From Bacteroidia bacterium (lineage in GTDB: Bacteria > Bacteroidota > Bacteroidia > Flavobacteriales > Flavobacteriaceae), in the NCBI GenBank assembly GCA_030430385.1, contig JAUIFO010000003.1, forward strand, positions 186,001-250,000: a stretch of DNA of 64,000 bases, written 5' to 3'. Positions 1 to 7,254 of this stretch are shown in pieces. A model generated the notes under the pieces. That model was given only the letters and a program-made list of their open reading frames with translations. It was not told the origin of the DNA and did no database searches. Position 1 is the stretch's first letter. Every line of letters starts with the position of its first letter. The position numbers were made by a program, and so were the translations under genes.

Positions 1-2
1 AA

Positions 3-320
3 ACCTTCGGAAAGCAAATTGGTGGTGATATCATAGAGAATAAAAAAACCTACCTATACTTAAAGGCTTTAGAATATTTAAACGACAACGACAGAAAACA
101 ACTTGAACATCTATACAGTATTAGTCCAACTGATCCTACCGACAAAATTGAAACTGTAAAGCAGTATTTCATAAGTAGTGGAAGTGCTGAAGCTACTAAA
201 ACTAAAATTCAAGATTATACCCAAATGGCGTATGAGGTTTTAGACGACTTAAAGATATCTGATGCGCACAAAGTTGGATTAAAAGCTTTTGGTGATATGC
301 TAATGAACCGAGATGTCTAA
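3..320 (+). CDS. Polyprenyl synthase (isoprenoid diphosphate synthase), C-terminal part
   Basis: Open reading frame entering from the left edge and ending at TAA 318-320; about 105 residues are visible. The start of the visible part (TFGKQIGGDII then ENKKTYLYLKAL) matches the region after the second Asp-rich motif of trans-isoprenyl diphosphate synthases, where the enzyme keeps KxxGGD and the KKT segment. Such enzymes condense isopentenyl diphosphate with allylic diphosphates for quinones and undecaprenyl or carotenoid precursors in the cytoplasm. The catalytic DDxxD motifs lie outside the window, so chain length cannot be judged. Its stop overlaps the next start (TAATG), indicating translational coupling. 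Confidence 0.8.
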   Translation, partial: TFGKQIGGDIIENKKTYLYLKALEYLNDNDRKQLEHLYSISPTDPTDKIETVKQYFISSGSAEATKTKIQDYTQMAYEVLDDLKISDAHKVGLKAFGDMLMNRDV

Positions 321-670
321 TGCAACTTCCTGAAAACTTCGACGCGCTAATTACGCAAGCAAATACTCATGAGTTGTATTCAAAATTAGTATTACAGCTA
401 AATAAGGATTTTCTTCTAGCCAATATTGACTTAGATTTTGACAATGCTATTTTGCCTTCAAGCCTAAAATACTTGCTTCATAATGTTGTATATGATCTCA
501 TTCAACATAAATTCTCTGAATATTTAAATCTGTTGTACATCATTGACGTTTCAGAACAAAAAATTAAAGCCATAGATGGTAGTGATACACTCAAACTGTC
601 TGAAGCTGTTACCTTTTTAATCTTGCAACGTGAATGGCAAAAAGTGTGGTTAAGGCATCAATATTCTTAA
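320..670 (+). CDS. Conserved small cytoplasmic protein of unknown function
   Basis: 116 residues, no signal peptide or membrane helix, rich in Leu/Ile and predicted largely helical. The ATG at 320 shares its A with the TAA of the upstream polyprenyl synthase gene, so the two are almost certainly one operon and translationally coupled. I do not recognise a domain or motif with catalytic residues. The gene ends convergently with a 4-base overlap against the beta-barrel gene on the other strand. Being a real gene is supported by the coupling and by codon use like its neighbours; the function is unknown. Confidence 0.7.
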   Translation: MQLPENFDALITQANTHELYSKLVLQLNKDFLLANIDLDFDNAILPSSLKYLLHNVVYDLIQHKFSEYLNLLYIIDVSEQKIKAIDGSDTLKLSEAVTFLILQREWQKVWLRHQYS

Positions 671-1200
671 AAGAATACTCTAAAAAAAGGCGCCCAAGGA
701 TCGGCATAAATACTCTTATCGCGATCATAAAGCAGATCGTATCGTATTCCAACAGTAATATTATTGGTTCTGTAACCTAATCCCATAAATAAAGCCGGAT
801 ACCAATACGTATCATTCTCAAAAGTACTGTTTTCAAATTTTCGGTTCACATTTAACATTTCAAATTCTGAAGACAGCTGTAATTCTGGTATTGGATTAAA
901 AAGTCCGATGGTACTACCACCAAAAATGGTAGATCTAAAAAAGTCATCTTGTTTGTTATAAGTAAAATTAAGTCCAACTCCAGCTGCAAATCTTGAATTG
1001 AATTGATAAATAGCTGAAGGTGCAACAGTTCCACTAAAAAATCCATCACCAAAACTTAAGCCAAGACCTCCTCCAAACCTAACATGTTTCCAAAAATCAT
1101 CTGTTGGTTCTTCTATTTGTGAATATGAACACGTGGCAAATCCTAAAAAAAATAGGGTAAGAATCATCGTTTTTTTGAGAAATAGCCTTTTAAATTTCAT
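667..1200 (-). CDS. Outer-membrane beta-barrel protein (often misnamed after the neighbouring sucA)
   Basis: 177 residues. An N-terminal Sec signal (residues 1-27, hydrophobic stretch ending CSYSQ) is followed by alternating hydrophobic/polar strands rich in Gly, Tyr, Phe and Asn, ending in aromatic FFRVFF, the usual last-strand signature of outer-membrane barrels. It is small, of the 8-strand OmpA/OmpX size. It lies divergent to sucA (117 bp between starts). Relatives in this position have, to my recollection, sometimes been labelled alpha-ketoglutarate decarboxylase; nothing in the sequence supports an enzymatic role. A second Met (residue 12) is a possible start but would shorten the positively charged n-region. 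Confidence 0.75.
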   Translation of the reverse strand: MKFKRLFLKKTMILTLFFLGFATCSYSQIEEPTDDFWKHVRFGGGLGLSFGDGFFSGTVAPSAIYQFNSRFAAGVGLNFTYNKQDDFFRSTIFGGSTIGLFNPIPELQLSSEFEMLNVNRKFENSTFENDTYWYPALFMGLGYRTNNITVGIRYDLLYDRDKSIYADPWAPFFRVFF

Positions 1201-1269
1201 TATCGTAAAAATGCGTTAAAATTCGTGTCATAAATATACCAAAAACACAGCTATTTTTAGTAAATGTTG

Positions 1270-1277
1270 TATTTTTG
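1270..1277 (+). promoter_or_regulatory. Putative -7 box for sucA
   Basis: TATTTTTG fits the Bacteroidota -7 consensus TAnnTTTG and lies 39 bases before the sucA ATG. I do not see a convincing -33 TTTG at the usual distance, so the assignment is moderate. Confidence 0.45.
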
Positions 1278-1316
1278 ACTAAATTTTATTGAAGCGCAAA
1301 CGACTCAGATCAAATA

Positions 1317-4073
1317 ATGGATAAATATTCCTTTTTAAACGCAGCACACACAGCCTATTTTGCTGATTTGTATGAACAATATTTAAAAAATCCTGATTCC
1401 GTTGAACCTAGTTGGCGAGCCTTTTTTCAAGGGTATGACTTTGGAAGTGAGCATTACGGAATGGATGGTGAAATCATAGAAGGCGTTTCTACTCAAATTC
1501 CAGAACACGTACAAAAAGAGTTTCAAGTTGTAAAACTTATTGATGGTTATCGCAATAGAGGTCACTTATTTACAAGAACTAATCCTGTACGTGCAAGACG
1601 AAAATATGCACCTACGCTCGAAATCGAAAATTTCGGATTGTCTAAAAGTGATTTAGAAACAACTTTTTCAGCAGGTGAAATCATAGGTATTGGAAAATCA
1701 ACACTTCAAAAGATCATTGATCATCTTGAACGCATTTATTGCGATTCCATTGGTGTTGAATATATGTATATTAGAAAACCTGAAGAAATTGAATGGATTC
1801 AGAACAAATTAAATGTTAATGACAATCAACCTCAATTCTCTTCAGATCAAAAAAAGCATATTCTCAAAAAACTAAATGAAGCAGTGTCTTTTGAAAGTTT
1901 TTTACACACAAAATATGTTGGTCAAAAGCGTTTCTCCCTCGAAGGAAATGAATCGCTTATTCCTGCTTTAGACGCTTTAATTGAGAATGCTTCAGAACAT
2001 GGTGTTAAAGAATTTGTCATGGGAATGGCACATCGTGGTCGATTAAGCACACTTACCAATATCTTTGGAAAATCTGCTAAAGATATTTTTAGTGAATTTG
2101 ATGGAAAGGATTATGAACAAGAAGTTTTTGATGGTGATGTAAAATATCACTTAGGTTGGACGAGTAATCGTGTGACTGATGGTGGAAAGCAAATCAATCT
2201 GAATATTGCTCCAAACCCTTCTCACCTTGAAACTGTTGGTGCTGTTGTTGAAGGTATTGCCAGAGCCAAGCAAGATGAAAAATACAATGATAATCCATCG
2301 CAAGTACTCCCAATTGTAGTTCATGGAGATGCTGCAATCTCTGGACAAGGTCTCGTTTATGAGGTCGTACAAATGGCACAACTTGATGGTTATAAAACCA
2401 ACGGAACCATTCATATTGTGGTTAACAACCAAATTGGTTTTACTACCAATTATTTAGATGGAAGATCAAGTACATATTGTACTGATGTTGGAAAAGTAAC
2501 GCTTTCTCCAGTTATGCACGTTAATGCTGATGATGCTGAAGCGGTTGTTCATGCGATGCTGTTTGCACTACACTTCAGAATGAAATTTAAACGCGATGTA
2601 TTTATTGACCTGTTAGGTTACAGAAAATATGGTCATAATGAAGGTGACGAACCTCGTTTTACACAACCAAAACTTTACAAAGCAATCTCTAAACATAAAA
2701 ATCCGAGAGATATTTATGCTGAGAAGCTTATTGCTGATGGTGTTATAAACACAGATTATGTTACTCAATTAGAGAAACAATACAAAGACAAACTTGAGGA
2801 AAAATTAGAAGATTCTCGTAAGGAAGATAAAACTGTGATCACGCCTTTTATGGCTGATAAGTGGACCGATTTCCAAATGGTTATTGAAGATAAGATGATG
2901 TTGCCTGTAGATACTACTTACCCTAAAACCAATCTAGAGCACATCACTAAGGTTATTTCTAATCTTCCTGAAGATAAAAAGTTCATCAGAAAAATTGAAC
3001 GTTTAGTGCAATCCCGTCAAAAAATGTTTGACGAGGACAAACTAGATTGGGCAATGGCAGAACACCTAGCCTACGGAACCTTGCTAGAAGAAGGTTATGA
3101 CGTTCGTATTTCTGGTCAGGATGTTGAACGTGGAACCTTTTCACACAGACATGCTGTTATAAAAGTTGAAGATTCTGAAGAAGAGATTTTATTGCTCAAT
3201 CAAATTAGTGATAAACAAGGTAAATTTTACATCTACAATTCTTTGTTATCTGAATATGGTGTTGTTGGTTTTGATTATGGCTATGCCATGGCTAGTCCAA
3301 ATACCTTAACTATTTGGGAAGCACAATTTGGTGATTTTAGCAATGGCGCTCAAATCATGCTAGATCAATATATTTCGTCTGCCGAAGATAAATGGAAATT
3401 ACAAAACGGACTTGTAATGTTACTACCTCACGGTTATGAAGGCCAAGGTGCCGAGCATTCATCTGGACGTATGGAGCGTTACTTACAATTATGTGCAAAA
3501 GATAATATGTACGTGATGGACTGTACAACACCAGCCAATATGTATCATTTGTTGCGTAAACAAATGAAATCAGAATTTAGAAAACCACTTATTGTATTCA
3601 CACCTAAAAGTTTATTACGTCATCCATTGGTAGTATCTAGTGTAGATGAATTTGCTAACGGAAGTTTCAAAATGCTTATTGATGATGCGACTGCAGATGC
3701 CAAAAAAGTAAAAACTCTGGTGTTTGTGACTGGTAAATTCTATTACGATTTATTTGAAGAACGTGAAAAACTTGGACGAGATGATGTGGCATTGGTAAGA
3801 ATTGAACAATTGTTCCCATTACCTGAAAAACAGATCAAGTCTATTATTTCAAAATATAACAATGCAAACGATATGGTTTGGGCTCAAGAAGAACCTAGGA
3901 ATATGGGAGCTTACAGTCATATCTTAATGCATTTAGAAGAGGCTAAAGATTTTAGAGCTGCCACAAGAAGACCTTATGGAGCTCCAGCTGCTGGTAGTAG
4001 CGTAAGATCTAAAAAACGTCATCAAGAAGTTATTGATTATGTTTTTGATAAAACAAAAAACAACCAACGATAA
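1317..4073 (+). CDS. sucA: 2-oxoglutarate dehydrogenase E1 component
   Basis: 918 residues, the full family length. E1 of the 2-oxoglutarate dehydrogenase complex: thiamine-diphosphate-dependent decarboxylation of 2-oxoglutarate and succinyl transfer to the lipoyl group of E2 (TCA cycle, cytoplasm). Visible landmarks: the N-terminal E2-binding segment (AYFADLYEQYLKNPDSV), RFSLEG at about 205-210, MAHRGRLS at about 237-244, HGDAAISGQG, NNQIGFTT, and GYRKYGHNEGDEP in the ThDP-binding domain. The C-terminal transketolase-like half contains GAEHSSGRMERYLQ. The start is fixed by the conserved N-terminus. sucB follows after 34 bases, so the two form an operon. Confidence 0.97.
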   Translation: MDKYSFLNAAHTAYFADLYEQYLKNPDSVEPSWRAFFQGYDFGSEHYGMDGEIIEGVSTQIPEHVQKEFQVVKLIDGYRNRGHLFTRTNPVRARRKYAPTLEIENFGLSKSDLETTFSAGEIIGIGKSTLQKIIDHLERIYCDSIGVEYMYIRKPEEIEWIQNKLNVNDNQPQFSSDQKKHILKKLNEAVSFESFLHTKYVGQKRFSLEGNESLIPALDALIENASEHGVKEFVMGMAHRGRLSTLTNIFGKSAKDIFSEFDGKDYEQEVFDGDVKYHLGWTSNRVTDGGKQINLNIAPNPSHLETVGAVVEGIARAKQDEKYNDNPSQVLPIVVHGDAAISGQGLVYEVVQMAQLDGYKTNGTIHIVVNNQIGFTTNYLDGRSSTYCTDVGKVTLSPVMHVNADDAEAVVHAMLFALHFRMKFKRDVFIDLLGYRKYGHNEGDEPRFTQPKLYKAISKHKNPRDIYAEKLIADGVINTDYVTQLEKQYKDKLEEKLEDSRKEDKTVITPFMADKWTDFQMVIEDKMMLPVDTTYPKTNLEHITKVISNLPEDKKFIRKIERLVQSRQKMFDEDKLDWAMAEHLAYGTLLEEGYDVRISGQDVERGTFSHRHAVIKVEDSEEEILLLNQISDKQGKFYIYNSLLSEYGVVGFDYGYAMASPNTLTIWEAQFGDFSNGAQIMLDQYISSAEDKWKLQNGLVMLLPHGYEGQGAEHSSGRMERYLQLCAKDNMYVMDCTTPANMYHLLRKQMKSEFRKPLIVFTPKSLLRHPLVVSSVDEFANGSFKMLIDDATADAKKVKTLVFVTGKFYYDLFEEREKLGRDDVALVRIEQLFPLPEKQIKSIISKYNNANDMVWAQEEPRNMGAYSHILMHLEEAKDFRAATRRPYGAPAAGSSVRSKKRHQEVIDYVFDKTKNNQR

Positions 4074-4107
4074 ACAAAACAAACGCTTAAAATAAAATTA
4101 CAGAACG

Positions 4108-5340
4108 ATGATTTTAGAAATGAAAGTTCCTTCTCCAGGAGAATCCATTACAGAAGTTGAAATAGCAGAATGGTTAGTTCAAGATGGAGATTATGTTGAA
4201 AAAGATCAAGCTATTGCTGAAGTTGATAGTGACAAAGCTACACTCGAACTTCCAGCTGAAGCTAGCGGAACTATAACTCTTAAAGCCGAAGAAGGTGATG
4301 CTGTTGAAGTTGGCGCTGTAGTCTGTTTGATAGACACAAGTGCTGCAAAACCTGATGCTTCGACAAGCTCAGCAACCGATTCTAAAGAAGAGCAGTCAGA
4401 AGCGCCAAAACAAGAAAATGTCACTTCGAGCGCAGTCGAGAAGTCTAGCTCAAATAAAACATACGCTACTGGAACAGCAAGTCCTGCAGCCAAGAAAATA
4501 TTAGACGAAAAAGGTATTGATGCTGCTTCAGTATCTGGAACTGGAAAAGATGGAAGAATCACCAAAGAAGATGCTGTTAATGCAACGCCTTCTATGGGAA
4601 CTCCAACAGGAGGAAATCGCGGAAGTTCAAGAAGTAAAATGTCAATGTTACGTCGTAAAGTAGCTGAACGTTTAGTAGAAGCTAAAAATACTACAGCGAT
4701 GTTAACAACTTTTAATGAAGTTGATATGACTCCTATTTTCGATTTGAGAAAACAATACAAAGAAGACTTTAAAGCTAAGCATGGTGTGAGTCTTGGATTT
4801 ATGAGTTTCTTTACTCTTGCTGTGGTTAGAGCACTTAAAATGTATCCAGCAGTAAATTCAATGATTGATGGGAAAGAAATGATTTCTTACGACTTCTGTG
4901 ACATTAGTATTGCAGTATCTGGACCTAAAGGGTTAATGGTTCCTGTGATTAGAAACGCAGAAAACTTAAGCTTTAGAGGTGTAGAATCTGAAGTAAAACG
5001 ATTGGCACTTCGCGCTCGTGATGGACAAATTACTGTTGATGAAATGACAGGAGGAACCTTCACTATCTCTAATGGTGGTGTTTTTGGAAGTATGTTATCT
5101 ACACCAATTATCAATCCTCCTCAAAGTGGTATTCTAGGCATGCACAATATTGTTGAACGTCCAGTTGCTGTTGATGGTAAAGTAGAAATTAGACCTATTA
5201 TGTATGTGGCCTTATCTTATGACCATAGAATTATTGATGGTAAGGAATCGGTTGGATTTTTAGTTGCTGTTAAAGAAGCTCTTGAAAATCCTATAGAACT
5301 ATTAATGGATAATGACATCAAGAAAGCTCTTGAGATGTAA
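4108..5340 (+). CDS. sucB: 2-oxoglutarate dehydrogenase E2 (dihydrolipoyl succinyltransferase)
   Basis: 410 residues. Transfers the succinyl group from E1 to CoA. Domains in order: lipoyl domain (about 1-78, lipoyl Lys43 in DSDKA), flexible linker (about 80-117), peripheral-subunit-binding domain (about 118-158, ASPAAKKIL), second linker, and catalytic acyltransferase core (about 175-410) with the SYDHRIIDG motif (His373, Asp377). Odd point: the first linker is encoded by two sequences that look like the interspersed REP-type repeats seen elsewhere in this window (4357-4373 and 4419-4446), read in frame as Ser/Thr/Ala-rich spacer. Downstream of sucA in one operon; a strong terminator follows at 5362. 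Confidence 0.97.
   Translation: MILEMKVPSPGESITEVEIAEWLVQDGDYVEKDQAIAEVDSDKATLELPAEASGTITLKAEEGDAVEVGAVVCLIDTSAAKPDASTSSATDSKEEQSEAPKQENVTSSAVEKSSSNKTYATGTASPAAKKILDEKGIDAASVSGTGKDGRITKEDAVNATPSMGTPTGGNRGSSRSKMSMLRRKVAERLVEAKNTTAMLTTFNEVDMTPIFDLRKQYKEDFKAKHGVSLGFMSFFTLAVVRALKMYPAVNSMIDGKEMISYDFCDISIAVSGPKGLMVPVIRNAENLSFRGVESEVKRLALRARDGQITVDEMTGGTFTISNGGVFGSMLSTPIINPPQSGILGMHNIVERPVAVDGKVEIRPIMYVALSYDHRIIDGKESVGFLVAVKEALENPIELLMDNDIKKALEM
4357..4373 (+). repeat. REP-like repeat fragment inside sucB
   Basis: GCTTCGACAAGCTCAGC reads as the short palindromic intergenic repeat common in flavobacterial genomes (CTTCGACAAGCTCAG), here in frame in the E2 linker, encoding ASTSSA. Confidence 0.5.
4419..4446 (+). 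repeat. REP-like palindromic repeat inside sucB
   Basis: The segment contains CACTTCGAGCGCAGTCGAG followed by AAGT, an inverted repeat with ACTTCGA..TCGAGAAGT arms. It matches the flavobacterial REP pattern and is read in frame as linker [10 protein letters not shown]. Confidence 0.6.
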
Positions 5341-5361
5341 ACACATTTTATAAGTATATAG

Positions 5362-5400
5362 AAAAAGCGCAGTCCGAAGAAGATGGATTGCGCTTTTTTT
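5362..5400. terminator. Bidirectional intrinsic terminator after sucB
   Basis: Stem AAAAAGCGCAGTCC / GGATTGCGCTTTTT with an 8-base loop and seven T on the plus side. It ends the sucAB operon and, read leftward, can end the small-ORF transcript coming from 5535. Confidence 0.85.
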
Positions 5401-5424
5401 GTTAAAAAAATAACTAACTAATAA

Positions 5425-5535
5425 CTAGAAAAAATTAACAAGAATATTGACTGTAATAATAACAACAGCACTAATAATTAAGCCTGTTATAAATATTTTG
5501 TTAGTAAGACTTGGTTTATCGTTCATTGCATCCAT
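5425..5535 (-). CDS. Putative 36-residue single-span membrane peptide
   Basis: ATG 5535-5533 to TAG 5427-5425 encodes MDAMNDKPSLTNKIF followed by a hydrophobic stretch (about residues 15-36: ITGLIISAVVIITV..ILVNFF) with few charges. It reads as one transmembrane helix with a short charged N-terminus. It lies downstream of the leftmost palindrome-controlled promoter (operator 5700-5719) and before a terminator at 5362-5400, so it has its own transcription unit. There is no Shine-Dalgarno, as usual here. No homologue is recognised, and a chance short frame cannot be excluded. Confidence 0.4.
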   Translation of the reverse strand: MDAMNDKPSLTNKIFITGLIISAVVIITVNILVNFF

Positions 5536-5562
5536 TTTAATTCGATTTTAATGTTTTTAAAT

Positions 5563-5594
5563 AAAGCCCTGGGACAAAAATGTCCCAGAACTTT
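5563..5594 (-). ncRNA. Leader hairpin or weak terminator of small-transcript unit 1
   Basis: Perfect 8-bp stem CTGGGACA (5569-5576) / TGTCCCAG (5581-5588) with an AAAA loop, extended by AAAG/CTTT across a 2x2 internal loop. On the minus strand it is followed only by CTTTATTT, a poor T-tract. It could be an attenuator in the leader of the 36-residue ORF, or the end of a short RNA starting near 5665. Position relative to the promoter parallels the terminators of units 2 and 3. Confidence 0.5.
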
Positions 5595-5670
5595 ACACCC
5601 TATAACTAATTAACTTGTTAATTAAAGTAATTAGTCGTTATTCATAATCCCTAATACAAATAACTTGGAG

Positions 5671-5719
5671 TAAAATTCGTATAATAATCAAAGCAGCACA
5701 ATACGTAGAACTACGTATT
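5671..5719 (-). promoter_or_regulatory. Promoter and NarL-type operator of small-transcript unit 1
   Basis: Inverted heptamers TACGTAG (5702-5708) and CTACGTA (5711-5717) separated by 2 bases; the 20-bp block AATACGTAGAACTACGTATT spans 5700-5719. On the minus strand TTG (5701-5699) abuts the operator as -33 box. After exactly 20 bases comes GAATTTTA (5678-5671), a weak -7 box. The same spacing recurs in units 2 and 3. Confidence 0.65.
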
Positions 5720-5784
5720 TTTACAAATAACCATTTTAAGTTACTGATTATCAATACTATAAAACTTGTTAAAATTATGAGGTC

Positions 5785-5857
5785 AAAAAAAAAGGCTCTA
5801 AATTGTTACACTTAGAGCCTTTATCCTTTAATTTTTCAAAAGGAAATTGATTAATAG
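5785..5857 (-). ncRNA. Putative small RNA, unit 2
   Basis: About 73 nt on the minus strand. The start is estimated a few bases past a -7 box at 5870-5863; the end is at a strong intrinsic terminator (11-bp stem AAAGGCTCTAA / TTAGAGCCTTT at 5791-5801 and 5812-5822) followed by nine T. A second small hairpin CCTTT..AAAGG lies before it. There is no ORF longer than about 10 codons. The first bases (minus strand AATGCTATTAAT) are shared with unit 3. Inferred from promoter plus terminator; no family recognised. Confidence 0.6.
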
Positions 5858-5862
5858 CATTA

Positions 5863-5910
5863 CAAACTTCGTCTATAATATGATACCAATCAATACGTAG
5901 TTCTACGTAT
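5863..5910 (-). promoter_or_regulatory. Promoter and NarL-type operator of unit 2
   Basis: TACGTAG (5894-5900), two bases TT, CTACGTA (5903-5909). Minus-strand -33 TTG is 5893-5891 and -7 GAAGTTTG is 5870-5863, 20 bases apart. The operator directly abuts the -33 element, the position expected for an activator. Confidence 0.7.
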
Positions 5911-5947
5911 ATTTTCAATTTTTCAAATTCAATATGCTTAAAATCAA

Positions 5948-6018
5948 TAAAAAAAGCCTTGAATCAATGAGAATTTCAAGGCTTTATGTAAAATAACTCT
6001 TCCCTAAAGAATTAATAG
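5948..6018 (-). ncRNA. Putative small RNA, unit 3
   Basis: About 71 nt on the minus strand, from a start estimated near 6018 to an intrinsic terminator with stem AAAGCCTTGAA / TTCAAGGCTTT (5953-5963, 5975-5985) and a T-rich tail. It shares the 5' block AATGCTATTAAT with unit 2 (plus-strand 6011-6022 versus 5850-5861) but differs afterwards, as expected for sibling small RNAs. No meaningful ORF. Confidence 0.6.
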
Positions 6019-6023
6019 CATTG

Positions 6024-6072
6024 CAAAATTGAATGATTTTAGAAGAGTAAACAATACGTAGAACTACGTATT
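6024..6072 (-). promoter_or_regulatory. Promoter and NarL-type operator of unit 3
   Basis: AATACGTAGAACTACGTATT at 6053-6072 with heptamers 6055-6061 and 6064-6070. Minus-strand -33 TTG is 6054-6052 and -7 CAATTTTG is 6031-6024, spacing 20. The operator contains the TAG stop codon (6066-6064) of the response regulator gene. Confidence 0.7.
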
Positions 6073-6699
6073 TTTTGACAAATAATCTTCAAATTCTTTA
6101 GCATATAAAATAATACTATTGGCTTTAGAAGATAGCTTTAGTTTCGATCTAATGTTACTTTTATGCTTTTCAACGGTTCGGTCTGAACAAAACAAAATAT
6201 CGGCAATTTCTTTGGCGGTTTTATTTTGAGCCGTGAGTTGTAAAACCTTCATTTCGGTTTCTGTTAAGGTTTGTAATTCTTTTGGCACTTTCTGAATTTC
6301 AAGATACTCAAGTAATTCAGGGCTAAAATAAGTGCGATCTTCAAGAATATTGGCAATACAATGTTCAACTTCTTCAATAGCAAATTCTTTAAGAATATAA
6401 CCATAAATTCCTAAAGACTTCGCCTGATTGTAGATCACTTCACTCTTTTCAAAAGTGATAATTATGATTTTAGTTGATAAGCCTTCTTCTTTACATTTTT
6501 CAGCCACTTGCAATCCAGTTAAAAAAGGCATTTGTATATCTAATATGGCAATATCTGGCTGATGTGCTTTAATTAAGGTAAATGCTTCCTTACCATTTTT
6601 TGCACTTGCAATTACATTATAGGACTTTTCAATAAGAAAGTCTTTAAGGCCTTTTAAGATTAATGGATGATCGTCGGCAATGACAATAGATGGTGTCAT
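6064..6699 (-). CDS. NarL/FixJ-family response regulator
   Basis: 211 residues. Receiver domain 1-120: acidic pair Asp9-Asp10, phospho-acceptor Asp54 in AILDIQMP, Thr82, and Lys104 in YILKE; all receiver signature residues are present. LuxR-type HTH about 144-190 (LTETEMKVLQL through RTVEKHKSNIRSKL). It is a DNA-binding two-component regulator; no histidine kinase gene is next to it in the window. It is probably co-transcribed with the aspartyl protease gene upstream. Its stop codon lies inside the first of three identical palindromic sites, each in front of a short leftward transcript, which makes those sites its likely targets (inference). Confidence 0.9.
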   Translation of the reverse strand: MTPSIVIADDHPLILKGLKDFLIEKSYNVIASAKNGKEAFTLIKAHQPDIAILDIQMPFLTGLQVAEKCKEEGLSTKIIIITFEKSEVIYNQAKSLGIYGYILKEFAIEEVEHCIANILEDRTYFSPELLEYLEIQKVPKELQTLTETEMKVLQLTAQNKTAKEIADILFCSDRTVEKHKSNIRSKLKLSSKANSIILYAKEFEDYLSKNT

Positions 6700-6764
6700 G
6701 AATAATTAGTTGAGGGATTCGATTTAAATATAAGTACATTTTACAATATATAAGAACTAATACC

Positions 6765-7205
6765 TTACATTTTTAAATACAAGTATTTCTTCTCGTAGTC
6801 AATAACAGCTTTTCCTTTTTTTAATACATCTGCACCAATAATACCATCTACAGGTTTCGCATCATGATTAGTTAATGCAGTGTTTACATGTGTTAAATTA
6901 AAAAGAATTAAAGCGACTCTATTCTTTTTCCATTTTCCAATTTTAAGCGTATTGCGTTTCGAAATTTGGGTAAACATATTTGTCGCTCCAGCTCCAGCAG
7001 CCTTAATATCGCTGTCTGTGGCTTCCAGTTTGAAGGTGTCAATTCCTTCAAAACCAACACAAGAACTTGAGGCTCCTGTGTCTAAAATAAATAAGCCTTT
7101 CTGCCCATTAATCTTGGCAATTATTGCAAAATGATTGGTTCTAGTAAGGTGTAATTTGATCTTTGTATACCCTTTGTTAAGCAGAAAATCTTTCAAACTA
7201 TTCAT
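6765..7205 (-). CDS. Retropepsin-like aspartyl protease family protein
   Basis: 146 residues from the ATG at 7205 (MNSLKDFLLNKGYTKI). It has the single-domain retroviral-type aspartic protease layout: catalytic FILDTGASSSCVG at about residues 48-60 and a second hydrophobic flap/dimer segment VDGIIGADVL near the C-terminus. No signal peptide, so cytoplasmic or unknown location. One Asp-Thr-Gly per chain implies a dimeric active site. Longer starts at 7223 (ATG) and 7241 (TTG) exist, but the latter falls within 15 bases of the divergent tatD start. The substrate is unknown. Upstream of the response regulator in the same direction (65 bp gap). Confidence 0.75.
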   Translation of the reverse strand: MNSLKDFLLNKGYTKIKLHLTRTNHFAIIAKINGQKGLFILDTGASSSCVGFEGIDTFKLEATDSDIKAAGAGATNMFTQISKRNTLKIGKWKKNRVALILFNLTHVNTALTNHDAKPVDGIIGADVLKKGKAVIDYEKKYLYLKM

Positions 7206-7242
7206 AGTTTCAAATTTCCGCATTATAATTTGATAAAACAAT

Positions 7243-7250
7243 TATTTTTG
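7243..7250 (+). promoter_or_regulatory. -7 box of tatD, giving a leaderless transcript
   Basis: TATTTTTG (TAnnTTTG) ends 5 bases before the tatD ATG at 7255, so transcription should start at or next to the start codon. Confidence 0.5.
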
Positions 7251-7254
7251 CACT

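Noticed and set aside
4206-4760. 184-residue frame antisense to sucB
   Set aside because: Shadow of the Ala/Ser-rich linker of a clearly conserved enzyme; no promoter and wrong codon bias.
5560-6072. CRISPR array or integron attC sites
   Set aside because: Spacing between the palindromes is regular (about 160-190 bp) but the units contain promoter and terminator signals, differ in their interiors, and have no cas or integrase gene nearby.
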